Under the pieces are notes generated by a model, which saw only the letters and a program-made list of their open reading frames with translations, ran no database searches and was not told the DNA's origin. A DNA stretch of 64,000 nucleotides from Streptomyces sp. SM10 (GTDB lineage Bacteria; Actinomycetota; Actinomycetes; Streptomycetales; Streptomycetaceae): positions 1-64,000 of the forward strand of contig NZ_NEUF01000063.1 of NCBI RefSeq assembly GCF_002910915.1, in the 5' to 3' direction. The position numbers and the translations under genes were made by a program. Shown piece by piece: positions 43,723 through 53,516 of this stretch (its first letter is position 1; each line of letters begins with the position of its first letter).

Positions 43723-43910
43723 CCGTCGATAGTGCGTGGATCGGGGTCGCTACGCAAGAAATCTGCCCGAAAACGGGCAGAGATCTCGCCCTCCGGAGCC
43801 TGAATGTCGGTAATGCCCATAAGATTCACATCGGACTGCGTCCATCCGGCCCCCTCGTCCGGCCCGCGCGTCCGGCCCCGCCCGCGGCGGGCGGGGCCGG
43901 ACGCCGTGCC

Positions 43911-45692
43911 TCAGTACGCCGCGATCGGGTTCCGCAGCCTGCCGGTCAGCTGGAGCGCGCCCGCCGGGTCCTCCAGGTCGACCATCTGCTGGTTGTTGCG
44001 CAGCTGCAGCCGGTTCAGGCAGGACAGGGCGAAGTCCTCCGTGAACATGTCGTACCGCGCGAACTTGTCCGCGAGGTACGGCACCGACTCCTGGTAGCCC
44101 CTGACGCACGCGGCGACGGTCCGCCAGAAGGTCTCCTCGTCGAGGACGCCCTCCGTGGCCAGGTCCGCCCCCAGGAAGCGGAAGAAGCAGTCGAAGACGT
44201 CGGTGAGGACCGACAGCAGCTTCATGTCCTCCGGGACGTCGGCGCGGATGCGCTCGACCTGGGGCGGCAGCACCGCGTCCGGGTCCATGACCGCGATCTC
44301 CTCGGCGATGTCCTTGAAGACCGTCCGGCGCACCACGCCGTCCTCGATCACCAGGATCACGTTCTCGCCGTGCGGCATGAAGACCAGGTCGTAGGCGTAG
44401 AAGCTGTGCAGCACCGGCACCAGGTAGGCGTCCAGGTAGCGCCTCAGCCAGTCGGCCGGGGCCAGCCCCGACTCGGCGATCAGGGCGCCCGCCACCGAGC
44501 GGCCCTCGTCGTCGGTGTGGAGCAGCGAGGCCATCGTCGCGAGGCGCTCGCCCCCGGTCAGGGAGGGGACCGGGCTCTCGCGCCAGAGTGCGGCGAGCAT
44601 CTTCAGGTACGGGGAGCCCTTGGCGGTCGCCGCCTCGTAGGCCCGGTGGCGGTAGCCGACGGCGGCCCGCTCCCGGATGATCGAGAACCCGATCCCGCTC
44701 AGCAGGTCGTCCCGCTCGATCAGACCGGCCAGCCAGTCGTTGATCGCGGGGGTCGCCTCCATGTAGGCGGCGGAGAGCCCCCGCATGAAGCCCATGTTCA
44801 GCACGGACAGCGCCGTCTTGACGTAGTGCTTCTCGGGGTGGTCGGCGTTGAAGAACGTCCGGATCGACTGCTGGGCGAGATAGGTGTCGTCGCCCTCGCC
44901 GAGGACGACCAGGTGCCGCTGGGCGATCTCGCCGGCGAAGGTCACGGCGAGCTTGTTCCACCACTGCCAGGGGTGGACCGGGATCAGCAGGTGGTCGTCG
45001 AGGTCGAGCCCGAGGTCCGCCATCCGCGCGGCGAACCCGGCGAGGGTCTCCTCGCTGAGCTCCCCGGCGATCAGGGTGGAGTAGTCCAGACCGGCGCCGG
45101 CCGTGAAGGTGGCGCGATCGCGCCGGGCCGCCAGCCAGACCAGGCTGATTCCCGTCGCCGCCTCGGGGGCGTACGCGCGGTATGCGTCGACGCCGAAGCC
45201 GAGCCGACCGTTGTTGGCGACAAAGCAGGGGTGACCCTCGGTCATGCCGGTCTCGACGGCCTGGAAACCGGCCACGGCGAGCTCTGCCGACGTGGTCGGT
45301 TCCTTGGTCAGTTTGTACGCGGTTCCGGCCAGCGTGGAGGAGATCTCCTCCAGGTACACCGGCAGGATCTCCGCCGACAGGCCGAGCGTGGAGCGCAGCT
45401 CGATGAAGAACTCCAGCGCGTCCAGCGGGAGGTCCGAGCCGTGCCGGTGCCGGGTGACCGACGCGGCGTCGACCTGCCAGTGGTCCAGCGCGAAGCGACG
45501 TGCGGCGAAGCGGTACTCGACCGTCCCGTCGTCACTCCGCACGCGGTAGCGGCCGTCGTCGAGCGGGGCGGGGGTCAGCAGCCGTTCGTGCGAGAACTCG
45601 GCCAGCGCCTTGCGGATCAGCAGCCGGTTGGCGGCGGCCCAGCGCTCCGGGGTCAGGTGGTCGACGGCGCTGGTGGTGGGGTGGGTGGTCAT
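43911..45692 (-). CDS. desD: desferrioxamine synthetase (NRPS-independent siderophore synthetase)
   Basis: 593 residues from the ATG at 45692. IucA/IucC family motifs: GHPCFVANNGRLGFGVDAY, the HPWQWWNK nucleotide-binding region, GFSIIRERAAVGYRHRAYEA, and MPHGENVILVIEDG. DesD joins and cyclises three N-hydroxy-N-succinylcadaverine units to desferrioxamine E, or forms B with an acetyl unit, using ATP. Its start overlaps the desC stop by 4 nt. Last gene of desABCD. Confidence 0.96.
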   Translation of the reverse strand: MTTHPTTSAVDHLTPERWAAANRLLIRKALAEFSHERLLTPAPLDDGRYRVRSDDGTVEYRFAARRFALDHWQVDAASVTRHRHGSDLPLDALEFFIELRSTLGLSAEILPVYLEEISSTLAGTAYKLTKEPTTSAELAVAGFQAVETGMTEGHPCFVANNGRLGFGVDAYRAYAPEAATGISLVWLAARRDRATFTAGAGLDYSTLIAGELSEETLAGFAARMADLGLDLDDHLLIPVHPWQWWNKLAVTFAGEIAQRHLVVLGEGDDTYLAQQSIRTFFNADHPEKHYVKTALSVLNMGFMRGLSAAYMEATPAINDWLAGLIERDDLLSGIGFSIIRERAAVGYRHRAYEAATAKGSPYLKMLAALWRESPVPSLTGGERLATMASLLHTDDEGRSVAGALIAESGLAPADWLRRYLDAYLVPVLHSFYAYDLVFMPHGENVILVIEDGVVRRTVFKDIAEEIAVMDPDAVLPPQVERIRADVPEDMKLLSVLTDVFDCFFRFLGADLATEGVLDEETFWRTVAACVRGYQESVPYLADKFARYDMFTEDFALSCLNRLQLRNNQQMVDLEDPAGALQLTGRLRNPIAAY

Positions 45693-46240
45693 CGGTCGTC
45701 TCCAGTGGTCGCGGCCTCGAACTGCTCACGGGTGCAGGCGCTGAGCAGGGCCTGCTTCTCCGGCTTGGTGATCTCGCGGATCGCCTCGAAGCCGACGGCC
45801 TTGTTCAGCGCGTGTACCGCGGTGTTGGTGACATCCGGCTCGACGACGACCCTGCGCACCCGGGGGTCCGCGAACAGCGTCTCCATGACGGTGGTGATCA
45901 CGGCGAGGGTGAAACCGTGCACCGGCTCCTCGGGCGGGGCGACCAGGAAGTGCATCCCGATGTCACCCGGCTCCGCCTCGTACAGGCCCTTGAGCTCGAC
46001 CTCGGTGGGGTCGTAGCGCTCCATCAGGAAGGCGGGCCGTCCCTCGTGCAGCCCGATGAGGGCGTCGTGGTGCGGGTGGGCGGCTATCGCGGTGTACTCC
46101 CGCTCGACGTCCTCCAGCCGGGCGTCGCCCATCATCCAGAACGCCGACCTGGGATGGGTGACCCACGCGTGCACCCGTTCCGCGTCGGAGGGGTCCATGG
46201 GGCGGACGGTGAACGTCCCGAGCGGTTTCGTGCTGGTCAT
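45689..46240 (-). CDS. desC: N-hydroxycadaverine acyltransferase
   Basis: 183 residues from the ATG at 46240. A GNAT-type acyltransferase of the IucB/RimJ-like branch: [35 protein letters not shown]-like [35 protein letters not shown]. It succinylates or acetylates N-hydroxycadaverine made by DesB. Overlaps desB and desD by 4 nt each, so it is translated with them. Confidence 0.94.
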   Translation of the reverse strand: MTSTKPLGTFTVRPMDPSDAERVHAWVTHPRSAFWMMGDARLEDVEREYTAIAAHPHHDALIGLHEGRPAFLMERYDPTEVELKGLYEAEPGDIGMHFLVAPPEEPVHGFTLAVITTVMETLFADPRVRRVVVEPDVTNTAVHALNKAVGFEAIREITKPEKQALLSACTREQFEAATTGDDR

Positions 46241-47523
46241 GCGGCGAACTCCTGGAAAGCGACGGACTTCTCGACCGGGTAGTACTCACGGCCGAGCAGT
46301 TCGCCGATGATGTACGCGTTGCGGTAGGCACCCATGCCCAGGTCGGGCGAGGTGATCGAGTGGGTGTGCACCCCGGCGTTCTGCAGGAAGATCCCGCGCC
46401 CGGTGGTGTCGATGCTGTAGTTGCGGGCCACGTCGAAACGGCCCCGGCCGTCGTGCCGGATCCGGTCGGTGACGGGCTTCAGGAAGGCCGGTGCGGCGTA
46501 CCGGTAGCCGGTGGCGAGGATCAGGCCCTCGCTGTCGAGCTCGTACTCCCTGCCCTGCTCCTCCTGGCGCAGACCCAGCGTGTACGTCCCGGTGGACTTC
46601 TCGTAACGCGCGCTGTGCAGCGCGGAGTTGGTGAGCAGCCGGGTGGGGACGGGGCCGGGCAGGCTCTTCTGGTAGAGCAGGTCGAAGATCGAGTCGATCA
46701 GCTCGCCGTCGATGCCCTTGAAGAGCCCCTTCTGGCCGGACTCCAGCCGGTAGCGGGTCTCCTCGGGCAGGGCGTGGAAGTAGTCCACGTACTCCGGCGA
46801 CGTCATCTCGAGCGTCAGCTTGGTGTACTCCAGCGGGAAGAAGCGGGGGGAGCGCGTCACCCAGTTCAGCCGGTAGCCGTGCGCGTCGATCTCGGAGAGC
46901 AGGTCGTAGTAGATCTCCGCCGCGCTCTGTCCGCTGCCCACCAGGGTGATGGACTTCTTCGCCTGCAGGGCCGCCTTCTCCTGCAGGTAGCGGGAGTTGT
47001 GCAGGAAGTCGCCACCCAGGTCCCGGCAGGCCTCGGGGATGTGGGGCGGGGTCCCGGTCCCGAGGACGAGGTGGCGGGCCCGGAAGGCGCTGTCGGCGGT
47101 GCGGACGGTGTACAGGCCGTCGCCCTCGTCGTACGTAACCGACTGTACGGTTTGGTTGAAACGGATACTGCTCAGTTCGGCCGCGGCCCACCGGCAGTAG
47201 TCGTTGTACTCGGTCCGCAGCGGGTAGAAGTTCTCCCGGATGTAGAACGAGTAGAGCCTGCCGCGCTCCTTCAGGTAGTTCAGGAAGGAGTACGGGGAGG
47301 TCGGGTCGGCCATCGTCACCAGGTCCGACATGAACGGCGTCTGGAGATGGGCCCCTTCGAGGAACATCCCCGAGTGCCACTCGAAGTCCGGCTTGGACTC
47401 GAGGAACACCCCGTCGAGCTCCTCGATCGGCTCGGTCAGGCAGGCCAGTCCGAGGTTGAACGGACCGAGCCCGATCCCGACGAAGTCGTACGGAGCGGTG
47501 CGGGGCTCAGGAAGCGCGGTCAA
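46237..47523 (-). CDS. desB: cadaverine N-monooxygenase
   Basis: 428 residues from the ATG at 47523, overlapping desA by 17 nt. FAD site [14 protein letters not shown] near the N-terminus, NADPH site [15 protein letters not shown] in the middle and [14 protein letters not shown] toward the end are those of the IucD/SidA N-hydroxylating monooxygenases. It hydroxylates cadaverine before acylation by DesC. Confidence 0.96.
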   Translation of the reverse strand: MTALPEPRTAPYDFVGIGLGPFNLGLACLTEPIEELDGVFLESKPDFEWHSGMFLEGAHLQTPFMSDLVTMADPTSPYSFLNYLKERGRLYSFYIRENFYPLRTEYNDYCRWAAAELSSIRFNQTVQSVTYDEGDGLYTVRTADSAFRARHLVLGTGTPPHIPEACRDLGGDFLHNSRYLQEKAALQAKKSITLVGSGQSAAEIYYDLLSEIDAHGYRLNWVTRSPRFFPLEYTKLTLEMTSPEYVDYFHALPEETRYRLESGQKGLFKGIDGELIDSIFDLLYQKSLPGPVPTRLLTNSALHSARYEKSTGTYTLGLRQEEQGREYELDSEGLILATGYRYAAPAFLKPVTDRIRHDGRGRFDVARNYSIDTTGRGIFLQNAGVHTHSITSPDLGMGAYRNAYIIGELLGREYYPVEKSVAFQEFAA

Positions 47524-48955
47524 GGGAGTCTCCCAGGTACTGCTCGGCGTGGCCGGCGATCAGGTCGAGGACGGCGGTGATGTCGGCCGTGGTCGTCTCG
47601 GGGTTGAGCAGGGTGAATTTGAGGTACTGGCGGTCGCCGACCTTCGTGCCCGCGACCACGGCCTCGCCCGAGGCGAAGAGGGCCTTGCGGGCGTGGAGGT
47701 TGGCCCGGTCGATGCCGTCCGGGGTTGTGAGGTGGTCCGGGACGTAGCGGAACACCAGGGTGGACAGCCGGGGCTCCACGACGACGTCGAAGCGCGGGTC
47801 GGCCGCAAGGAGCCGCCAGCCCTCCCCGGCCAGATCGCAGACCTCGTCGAAGAGCTCGCCGACGCCGTCCGCACCCATGGTGCGCAGGGTCATCCACAGC
47901 TTGAGTGCGTCGAACCTGCGGGTGGTCTGCAGGGACTTGTCCACCTGGTTGGGGATGCGCTCCTCGACGGTCCGCTCCGGGTTGAGGTACTCCGCGTGGT
48001 ACGTCGCGTGGCGCAGCGTGGCCCGGTCACGGACCAGCACCGCGGACGAACTCACGGGCTGGAAGAAGGACTTGTGGTAGTCCACGGTGACCGAGTCGGC
48101 GCGCTCGATGCCGTCGATCAGCCCGCGCCGGGTGGGTGAGGCCAGGAGCCCGCAGCCGTAGGCGGCATCGACGTGCATCCAGGTGGCGTACCGCTCGCAG
48201 AGCGCGGCGATCTCGGGCAGCGGGTCGATGGAACCGAAGTCCGTGGTGCCCGCCGTGGCGACGACCGCCATGGGCACGGAGCCCTCGGCCTCGCAGCGTT
48301 CGAGGGCCGCGGCCAGGGCGACGGTCTGCATGCGCTTCTCGCGGTCCACGGGGACGGACACGACGGAGTCGGGGCCCAGGCCGAGGAGCTTCGCCGACTT
48401 CTGGACGCTGAAGTGGCTGCACTCGGAGGTGAAGATCCGCAGCCGGGTGAAGTCCTCGGGGCGGAGCTTGGACTCCTCGCGGGCCAGCAGCAGGGCCTGC
48501 AGATTGGACTGTGTGCCTCCGCTGGTGAAGACGCCGTCCGCCGCGGGGCCGAGGCCGATCCGGCCGGCCGTCCAGTCGATCAGCCGGCGCTCGATCAGCG
48601 TGCCGCCCGCGCTCTGGTCCCAGGTGTCCAGGGAGGAGTTGACGGCGGAGAGCACGGCCTCGCCGACCACGGCGGGGATGACCACGGGGCAGTTGAGGTG
48701 GGCGAGGTAGCGGGGATGGTGGAAGTACACGGCGTCGCGGAGGTAGACCTCGCCGAGCTCGTCCAGGGCGGCGGCCGTGTCGCCGAGCGGCCGGTCGAGA
48801 TCGATGGCGTCGACGACGGGAGTGAGCCCGTCCACGCCGATTCCGCTGAACGGCTGCTCGGTGGAGGCGAGTGTGGCGGCGACCTGATCGACCCCCGCGG
48901 TGACGGAGCGACGGTAGTCCTCCGCCGTCGTGTGGTTGAGCAGGTGGGAACGCAT
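47507..48955 (-). CDS. desA: lysine decarboxylase of desferrioxamine biosynthesis
   Basis: 482 residues from the ATG at 48955, with GGAGG 8 nt upstream. PLP-dependent group II decarboxylase: [26 protein letters not shown] (PLP-binding Asp) and DYHKSFF with the Schiff-base Lys. It makes cadaverine from lysine. First gene of desABCD, with an iron box about 80 bp upstream. Confidence 0.96.
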   Translation of the reverse strand: MRSHLLNHTTAEDYRRSVTAGVDQVAATLASTEQPFSGIGVDGLTPVVDAIDLDRPLGDTAAALDELGEVYLRDAVYFHHPRYLAHLNCPVVIPAVVGEAVLSAVNSSLDTWDQSAGGTLIERRLIDWTAGRIGLGPAADGVFTSGGTQSNLQALLLAREESKLRPEDFTRLRIFTSECSHFSVQKSAKLLGLGPDSVVSVPVDREKRMQTVALAAALERCEAEGSVPMAVVATAGTTDFGSIDPLPEIAALCERYATWMHVDAAYGCGLLASPTRRGLIDGIERADSVTVDYHKSFFQPVSSSAVLVRDRATLRHATYHAEYLNPERTVEERIPNQVDKSLQTTRRFDALKLWMTLRTMGADGVGELFDEVCDLAGEGWRLLAADPRFDVVVEPRLSTLVFRYVPDHLTTPDGIDRANLHARKALFASGEAVVAGTKVGDRQYLKFTLLNPETTTADITAVLDLIAGHAEQYLGDSLDRAS

Positions 48956-49033
48956 GTGTGGGGCCTCCCGGGCGGGGACGTCGTCGCGACCCTCCGGGCA
49001 GGAAGAAGGGGGAACGAGGACGCGACGGTTAAG

Positions 49034-49052
49034 TTAGGTAAGCCTAACCTAA
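49034..49052. promoter_or_regulatory. iron box (DmdR/IdeR site) upstream of desA
   Basis: The 19-bp TTAGGTAAGCCTAACCTAA lies about 80 bp before desA and closely fits the DmdR/IdeR box, so desABCD should be off when iron is plentiful. Confidence 0.92.
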
Positions 49053-49116
49053 CTAAGCGGGTGTCTTCGCCATCGGGAGGGACCGTCACAGGAACCCCAC
49101 AGGACACGCAGGGGTG

Positions 49117-49968
49117 TTACGCGGACGTCCGCGCCGCTTCCTCCCGCAGCTGCTCCTCGCTCAGGCCGCGCCGCCAGTAGCCGACGAAGGTGACGCGCCT
49201 CCGGTCGAACTTCCGCTCCTGGACCAGGTGGCGGCGCAGCTCGCGCACCCCCGACGCCTCGCCGGCGATCCAGGCGTACGGGGTCCCGCCGGGCAGCTCG
49301 GCGGCGCGCACGGCCTCCACGGCCGACGGCGCCCCCTGGTCGCGTACGAGCCAGTGGACCGTCACGTCGGCCTCGGTGCGGAGCTCCAGGCGGTCCCCCG
49401 CGTGCGGGACCTCCAGCCAGACCTCGGCCCGCGAGCCGGCCGGTAGCCACTCCAGAGCCGCGGAGGCCGCGGGCAGCGCCGTCTCGTCGGCCTGGATCAG
49501 CACCCACGCGGTGTCCTGCGGCGGGCGGAAGCGGACCGAGGCGTTGTCCTCGACCGCGGGGCCCAGCGCCTTGAGTCGCTGACCGGGGGCGGCCGCCTCC
49601 GCCCAGCGGCAGGCCGGCCCGCCGTCGTCGTGGAGGGCGAAGTCGATGTCGACCTCGGTCGCGCCGTCGTCGGCGCGGCGCTGGGCGCGCACCGTGTACG
49701 CGCGCATGACGGCCCGTACGTCCTCGGGTGCGGCGCGCCAGGCGTCGAACCAGGTGCCGTCCTCGGCCACCGGGACGACGGGCTCGGCCTGGCCCGGGTG
49801 CGGCAGGAAGAGCGAGAGGCTCTGGTCCCGGCCCCCCGCGGCGAAGCCGTCCAGCCCGGGGCCGCCGAAGGTGACCCGTTGCATGGAGGGGCTCAGCCGT
49901 TCGGTCCGCAGGACCGTCAGGCCGAAGAGCCGGAAGGGGGCGATGGCGGGTGCGGTGACGGTCGTCAT
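49117..49968 (-). CDS. desF: siderophore-interacting FAD reductase
   Basis: 283 residues from the ATG at 49968, with GAGGA 7 nt upstream. SIP family: RVTFGGPGLDGFAAGG near the N-terminus (FAD binding), PLAR-region equivalent YTVRAQRR, and the C-terminal NAD(P)H part (WVLIQADETALPAASAALEW, AWIAGEASGVRELRRHL, GYWRRG). It would reduce ferric desferrioxamine and release iron. It follows desE after a strong hairpin and shares its transcript; desEF in Streptomyces is adjacent to desABCD as here. Confidence 0.9.
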   Translation of the reverse strand: MTTVTAPAIAPFRLFGLTVLRTERLSPSMQRVTFGGPGLDGFAAGGRDQSLSLFLPHPGQAEPVVPVAEDGTWFDAWRAAPEDVRAVMRAYTVRAQRRADDGATEVDIDFALHDDGGPACRWAEAAAPGQRLKALGPAVEDNASVRFRPPQDTAWVLIQADETALPAASAALEWLPAGSRAEVWLEVPHAGDRLELRTEADVTVHWLVRDQGAPSAVEAVRAAELPGGTPYAWIAGEASGVRELRRHLVQERKFDRRRVTFVGYWRRGLSEEQLREEAARTSA

Positions 49969-49999
49969 GCGAGGGTCCTCCCCGGGACGGGAAACGCGG

Positions 50000-50040
50000 C
50001 GGGCCCGGCCCCCGGAGACGTGCTCCGGGGGCCGGGCCCG
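50000..50040 (-). terminator. intercistronic hairpin between desE and desF
   Basis: 17-bp perfect stem (50000-50016 with 50024-50040) and 7-nt loop, 7 bp after the desE stop. Like the cebE-cebF hairpin, it follows a binding-protein gene and probably dampens or processes readthrough. Confidence 0.78.
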
Positions 50041-50047
50041 GGGGGTG

Positions 50048-51076
50048 TCAGCCGGCCTTCTTGGCCTGCTCGATGGCCTCGGCGAGCGCGTCGAGGATCG
50101 GTGCGCACTTGTCGTAGGAGTAGATGGGCTCCGTCGTGCGCGGTATGACCTGGCCCGCCTTGACGGCCGGCAGCTTCGCCCAGGTCGGCTTGGAGGTCAG
50201 GGCGTCGGGCTGCAGGGCCGAGGAGCGGTTGTCCATCATGATGATGTCGGCGTCGTACTTGTCGACGTTCTCCCAGCTCAGCTCCTCGAAGAAGGCGCCT
50301 TCCTTGATCTTCGGCTCGACGAACCGCACGCCGAGTTCCTGGAAGTACAGGGTGTCGGCCGACATCTTGGCGAGCGAGACGTAGAAGAGGTCCTGACTGG
50401 CCGAGCCGACCAGGACCTTGATGTTCGGCTGCGACTTCGCGGCGGCGCGCAGCCGGGCCGCGGCCTTCTCGAAGGCGGCCTTGGCGTCGGTGACCTTCTT
50501 GGCCTTCAGGTCGGCGCCGAGGGAGGCGGCCAGGTCCTCGTGGCGCTGGATCGCCTTCGGGACGGTGGTCTGCGCGGCCCACAGGGCGACGCTCGGGGCC
50601 AGCTTGAGGATCTTGTCCTTGGACTGGTCCGGCACGTACCAGAGGGCGTCCTTCTCCCACATGGCGGTGACGAGGAGCTCCGGTGCGAGACCGGCGTACT
50701 TCTCGACGTTGAACTCGCCCCAGACGTTGCCCAGCACCTCGACCTTGCTGATGTCGAGGTCGCCGGCCTGTACGTCGGGCTTGCCGTCGGAGGTCTTCGT
50801 CGGGCCGAAGACACCCTTGACCTCTATGCCGTAGTCGTGGAGCGCGGCGGCGACGCCCACGAACGCGACGATGTTCTTCGGCGTGGAGTCGGCCTTCGCC
50901 GTCTCGCCGCGGTCGTCCTTGAAGGACCAGGGGCCGGATTTCTCCGCGCCCGAACCCGAGGTGGCGCTCTTCTCGTCGCCGTCGCCGCAGGCTGCGAGGG
51001 CGGCACCGAGACCGACGGCACCGCCGGCGGCCAGCAGGCCGCGGCGGGAGAGTGGGCTGGTCCGGACGTTGGGCAT
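50048..51076 (-). CDS. desE: ferrioxamine-binding lipoprotein
   Basis: 342 residues from the ATG at 51076; a TTG at 51124 would give an odd leader before the signal peptide. N-terminus LSRRGLLAAGG with lipobox LAAC, so a lipid-anchored, possibly Tat-exported receptor. Ferric-siderophore binding fold of the FecB/FhuD type (NIVAFVGVAAALHDYGIEVKG, ADIIMMDNRSS). DesE binds ferrioxamine and delivers it to a permease encoded elsewhere. Iron box upstream. Confidence 0.94.
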   Translation of the reverse strand: MPNVRTSPLSRRGLLAAGGAVGLGAALAACGDGDEKSATSGSGAEKSGPWSFKDDRGETAKADSTPKNIVAFVGVAAALHDYGIEVKGVFGPTKTSDGKPDVQAGDLDISKVEVLGNVWGEFNVEKYAGLAPELLVTAMWEKDALWYVPDQSKDKILKLAPSVALWAAQTTVPKAIQRHEDLAASLGADLKAKKVTDAKAAFEKAAARLRAAAKSQPNIKVLVGSASQDLFYVSLAKMSADTLYFQELGVRFVEPKIKEGAFFEELSWENVDKYDADIIMMDNRSSALQPDALTSKPTWAKLPAVKAGQVIPRTTEPIYSYDKCAPILDALAEAIEQAKKAG

Positions 51077-51126
51077 GAGTGTGTCTGCTTTCGTACGCGC
51101 CTGGGGCGCCCGCTGACGATTCAAAG

Positions 51127-51145
51127 GAAGGCTAGCCTAACCTCA
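51127..51145. promoter_or_regulatory. iron box upstream of desE
   Basis: Minus strand TGAGGTTAGGCTAGCCTTC, a good but imperfect DmdR/IdeR box, 50-70 bp upstream of the desE start. Confidence 0.85.
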
Positions 51146-51204
51146 CATATCGCGGACCGGGAGGGCAAGAGGGAGCGGCCGTTCCGTTACCCGGCACGAC
51201 GAGA

Positions 51205-51235
51205 AGCCGCCTTCCCCTGACCGGGGAAGGCGGCT
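51205..51235 (-). terminator. terminator after acdH/small ORF
   Basis: 13-bp perfect stem (51205-51217 with 51223-51235) and 5-nt loop, downstream of acdH and the small frame at 51250-51363, upstream of desE. Keeps the two clusters separate. Confidence 0.82.
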
Positions 51236-51249
51236 GTCGCGCGTCCGGC

Positions 51250-51363
51250 TCAGCCGACGGCGGGCTGGAGACGCAGCATGTCGATGTCCGGGCACGCCTT
51301 CGCGGTCGCGCCGAAGCAGTCGTCCACGTGCGGCACGGTGAGCCGGTGCGGTGTGGGGTGCAT
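51250..51363 (-). CDS. 37-residue small protein downstream of acdH
   Basis: A short frame starting ATG at 51363, with GAGGCGAC directly upstream, 28 bp after the acdH stop and ending just before a terminator. The product (MHPTPHRLTVPHVDDCFGA...) has two cysteines, DDCFGA and KACPD. Third codon positions are G or C in nearly all codons, which supports real translation. No family recognised. It may be the last gene of the acdH transcript, and two cysteines could bind a metal or form a disulfide. Confidence 0.55.
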   Translation of the reverse strand: MHPTPHRLTVPHVDDCFGATAKACPDIDMLRLQPAVG

Positions 51364-51391
51364 GTCGCCTCGACCCTCGGCCCTCGGTGTC

Positions 51392-52558
51392 TCAGGCGTC
51401 CATCCCCAGCTCCCTGGCGATCAGCATCCGCTGGACCTCACTCGTGCCCTCGCCGATCTCCAGGATCTTGGAGTCGCGCCACATCCGGGCCACCGGGTAC
51501 TCGTTCATGAAGCCGTAGCCGCCGTGGATCTGCGTCGCCTCACGGGCGTTGTCCACCGCCACCGTCGAGGAGTACAGCTTCGCGATCGCCGCCTCCTTCT
51601 TGAAGGGCTCGCCCGCGACCAGCCGGGAGGCCGCGTCGCGCCAGCCGGTCCGGGCCATGTGCGCCCGCATCTCCATGTCGGCGATCTTGAACTGGATGGC
51701 CTGGTTGGCGCCGATCGGCTTCCCGAAGGCGTGGCGCTCCCCCGCGTACTTCAGCGACTCGTCCACACAGCCCTGGGCCAGGCCCGTCGACAGTGCGGAG
51801 ATGGCGATCCGCCCCTCGTCCAGGATCCGCAGGAACTGCGCGTAACCGCGGCCCTCCTCACCCAGGAGGTTCTCCTTCGGGACGCGGACGTCGGAGAAGG
51901 ACAGCTCGCGGGTGTCCGAGGCGTTCCACCCGACCTTGGAGTACGGGGCGGCGACCGTGAAGCCGGGGGTGCCGGACGGGACGATGATCGCGGAGATGCG
52001 CGGGGCGCCGTTCTCCTTGCGGCCGGTGACCGCCGTCACCGTCACCAGCTCCGTGATGTCCGTACCGGAGTTGGTGATGAAGCACTTGGAGCCGTTGATC
52101 ACCCACTCGCCCGTGGCCTCGTCCAGCACGGCCGTCGTCCGGGTGCCGCCTGCGTCCGAGCCACCGTCCGGCTCCGTCAGCCCGAACGCGCCGAGCGCCT
52201 CGCCCGCGCAGAGCTTCGGCAGCCACCGCTGCTTCTGCTCCTCGGTCCCGAACCGGAAGACGGGCATGGCGCCGAGCGAGACCCCGGCCTCCAGGGTGAT
52301 CGCCACGGACGAGTCGACCCGGGCCAGCTCCTCCAGGGCGATCCCGAGGGCGAGGTAGTCCCCGCCCATGCCGCCGTACTCCTCAGGGAAGGGCAGGCCG
52401 AACAGGCCCATCCGGCCCATCTCGCGCACGATCTCGTACGGGAACTCGTGCCTCTCGTAGAAGTCGCCGATCTTCGGGGCGATCACATCGTGTGCGAACT
52501 CCTCGACGGTGCGGCGCAGTTCCTCGTGCTCGGCGGTCAGCCGGTGGTCAAGGGACAT
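51392..52558 (-). CDS. acdH: acyl-CoA dehydrogenase, probably isovaleryl-CoA/branched-chain
   Basis: 388 residues from the ATG at 52558. Acyl-CoA dehydrogenase features: LTEPDGGSDAGGTRT and CFITNSG (FAD/substrate loop), the catalytic base Glu in the QIHGGYGFMNEYPVARMWRD region, and ILEIGEGTSEVQRMLIAREL. It should oxidise isovaleryl-CoA and related branched acyl-CoAs to the enoyl form. Gap of 7 bp to hmgL. Order accD1-accA-hmgL-acdH matches leucine degradation clusters (liu). Confidence 0.9.
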   Translation of the reverse strand: MSLDHRLTAEHEELRRTVEEFAHDVIAPKIGDFYERHEFPYEIVREMGRMGLFGLPFPEEYGGMGGDYLALGIALEELARVDSSVAITLEAGVSLGAMPVFRFGTEEQKQRWLPKLCAGEALGAFGLTEPDGGSDAGGTRTTAVLDEATGEWVINGSKCFITNSGTDITELVTVTAVTGRKENGAPRISAIIVPSGTPGFTVAAPYSKVGWNASDTRELSFSDVRVPKENLLGEEGRGYAQFLRILDEGRIAISALSTGLAQGCVDESLKYAGERHAFGKPIGANQAIQFKIADMEMRAHMARTGWRDAASRLVAGEPFKKEAAIAKLYSSTVAVDNAREATQIHGGYGFMNEYPVARMWRDSKILEIGEGTSEVQRMLIARELGMDA

Positions 52559-52565
52559 GGGTGCT

Positions 52566-53516
52566 TCACTCCTTGTGGGACAGCGCGCGGACGGTACGGG
52601 ACGGGCTCGGTCGGCCCAGTTGTTCGGCCATCCACACGCTGGTGGCGGTGAGTGCGCCGAGATCGACCCCGGTGTCGACACCGAGGCCGTCGAGCATCCA
52701 CACGAGATCCTCGGTGGCGAGATTTCCGGTCGCGCTCTTCGCGTACGGGCAGCCGCCGAGGCCGCCCGCCGAGGCGTCCACCGTCGTCACCCCGTGCTGG
52801 AGTGCGGCCAGGGTGTTGGAGAGCGCCTGGCCGTACGTGTCGTGGAAGTGCACCCCGATCGTGCCGGTGCCCACGCCCGCCTCGTTCAGCGCGGAGAGCA
52901 GCTCGCGCACATGGCCGGGGGTGGCCACGCCGATCGTGTCGCCGAGGGAGAGCTCGTCGCAGCCGAGGTCACTCAGCGCCTTCGCGACACGGACGACCTG
53001 CGCGACCGGCACCGCGCCCTCCCACGGGTCGCCGAAGCACATCGACAGATAGCCGCGCACATGCCCCCCGGCCTCCTTCGCCCGGGCCACGACCGGTTCG
53101 AACATGGCGAGCGACTCATCCACCGTGCGGTTGAGGTTGCGGGCGGCGAACGTCTCGGTGGCGGAGCCGAAGACCGCGATGCGCCGGGCGCCGAGCGCGA
53201 GCGCCCGGTCCAGGCCGCGTTCGTTCGGCACGAGGACGGGCAGCGCCACGTCCCCACGGTCCGAGAGCTCCCCGAGCATCGGGAACAGCTGCTCCGCGTC
53301 GGCCAGTTGGGGCACCCACTTCGGGTGCACGAAGCTGGTCGCCTCGATGGTGGACAGCCCGGCCGCGGCGAGCCGGCGGACGAACTCCGCCTTCACCTCG
53401 GTCGGTACGACGGTCTTCTCGTTCTGCAGCCCGTCGCGCGCTCCGACCTCGTGGATGCGGATCCGGGCGGGCAGGTCCGGCGCGGGCACCGTCATGGGCA
53501 GTCCGGTGCCGGTCAT
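52566..53516 (-). CDS. hmgL: hydroxymethylglutaryl-CoA lyase
   Basis: 316 residues from the ATG at 53516, overlapping the upstream stop by 4 nt; the longer frame upstream is a shadow of the carboxylase gene. HMG-CoA lyase motifs: [29 protein letters not shown] (metal His residues) and [18 protein letters not shown] with the active-site Cys. It splits HMG-CoA to acetoacetate and acetyl-CoA, the last step of leucine degradation. Confidence 0.95.
   Translation of the reverse strand: MTGTGLPMTVPAPDLPARIRIHEVGARDGLQNEKTVVPTEVKAEFVRRLAAAGLSTIEATSFVHPKWVPQLADAEQLFPMLGELSDRGDVALPVLVPNERGLDRALALGARRIAVFGSATETFAARNLNRTVDESLAMFEPVVARAKEAGGHVRGYLSMCFGDPWEGAVPVAQVVRVAKALSDLGCDELSLGDTIGVATPGHVRELLSALNEAGVGTGTIGVHFHDTYGQALSNTLAALQHGVTTVDASAGGLGGCPYAKSATGNLATEDLVWMLDGLGVDTGVDLGALTATSVWMAEQLGRPSPSRTVRALSHKE

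Noticed and set aside
41497..43803. 768-residue plus-strand frame opposite glmS
   Set aside because: glmS on the other strand has all catalytic motifs; this frame is its antisense shadow.
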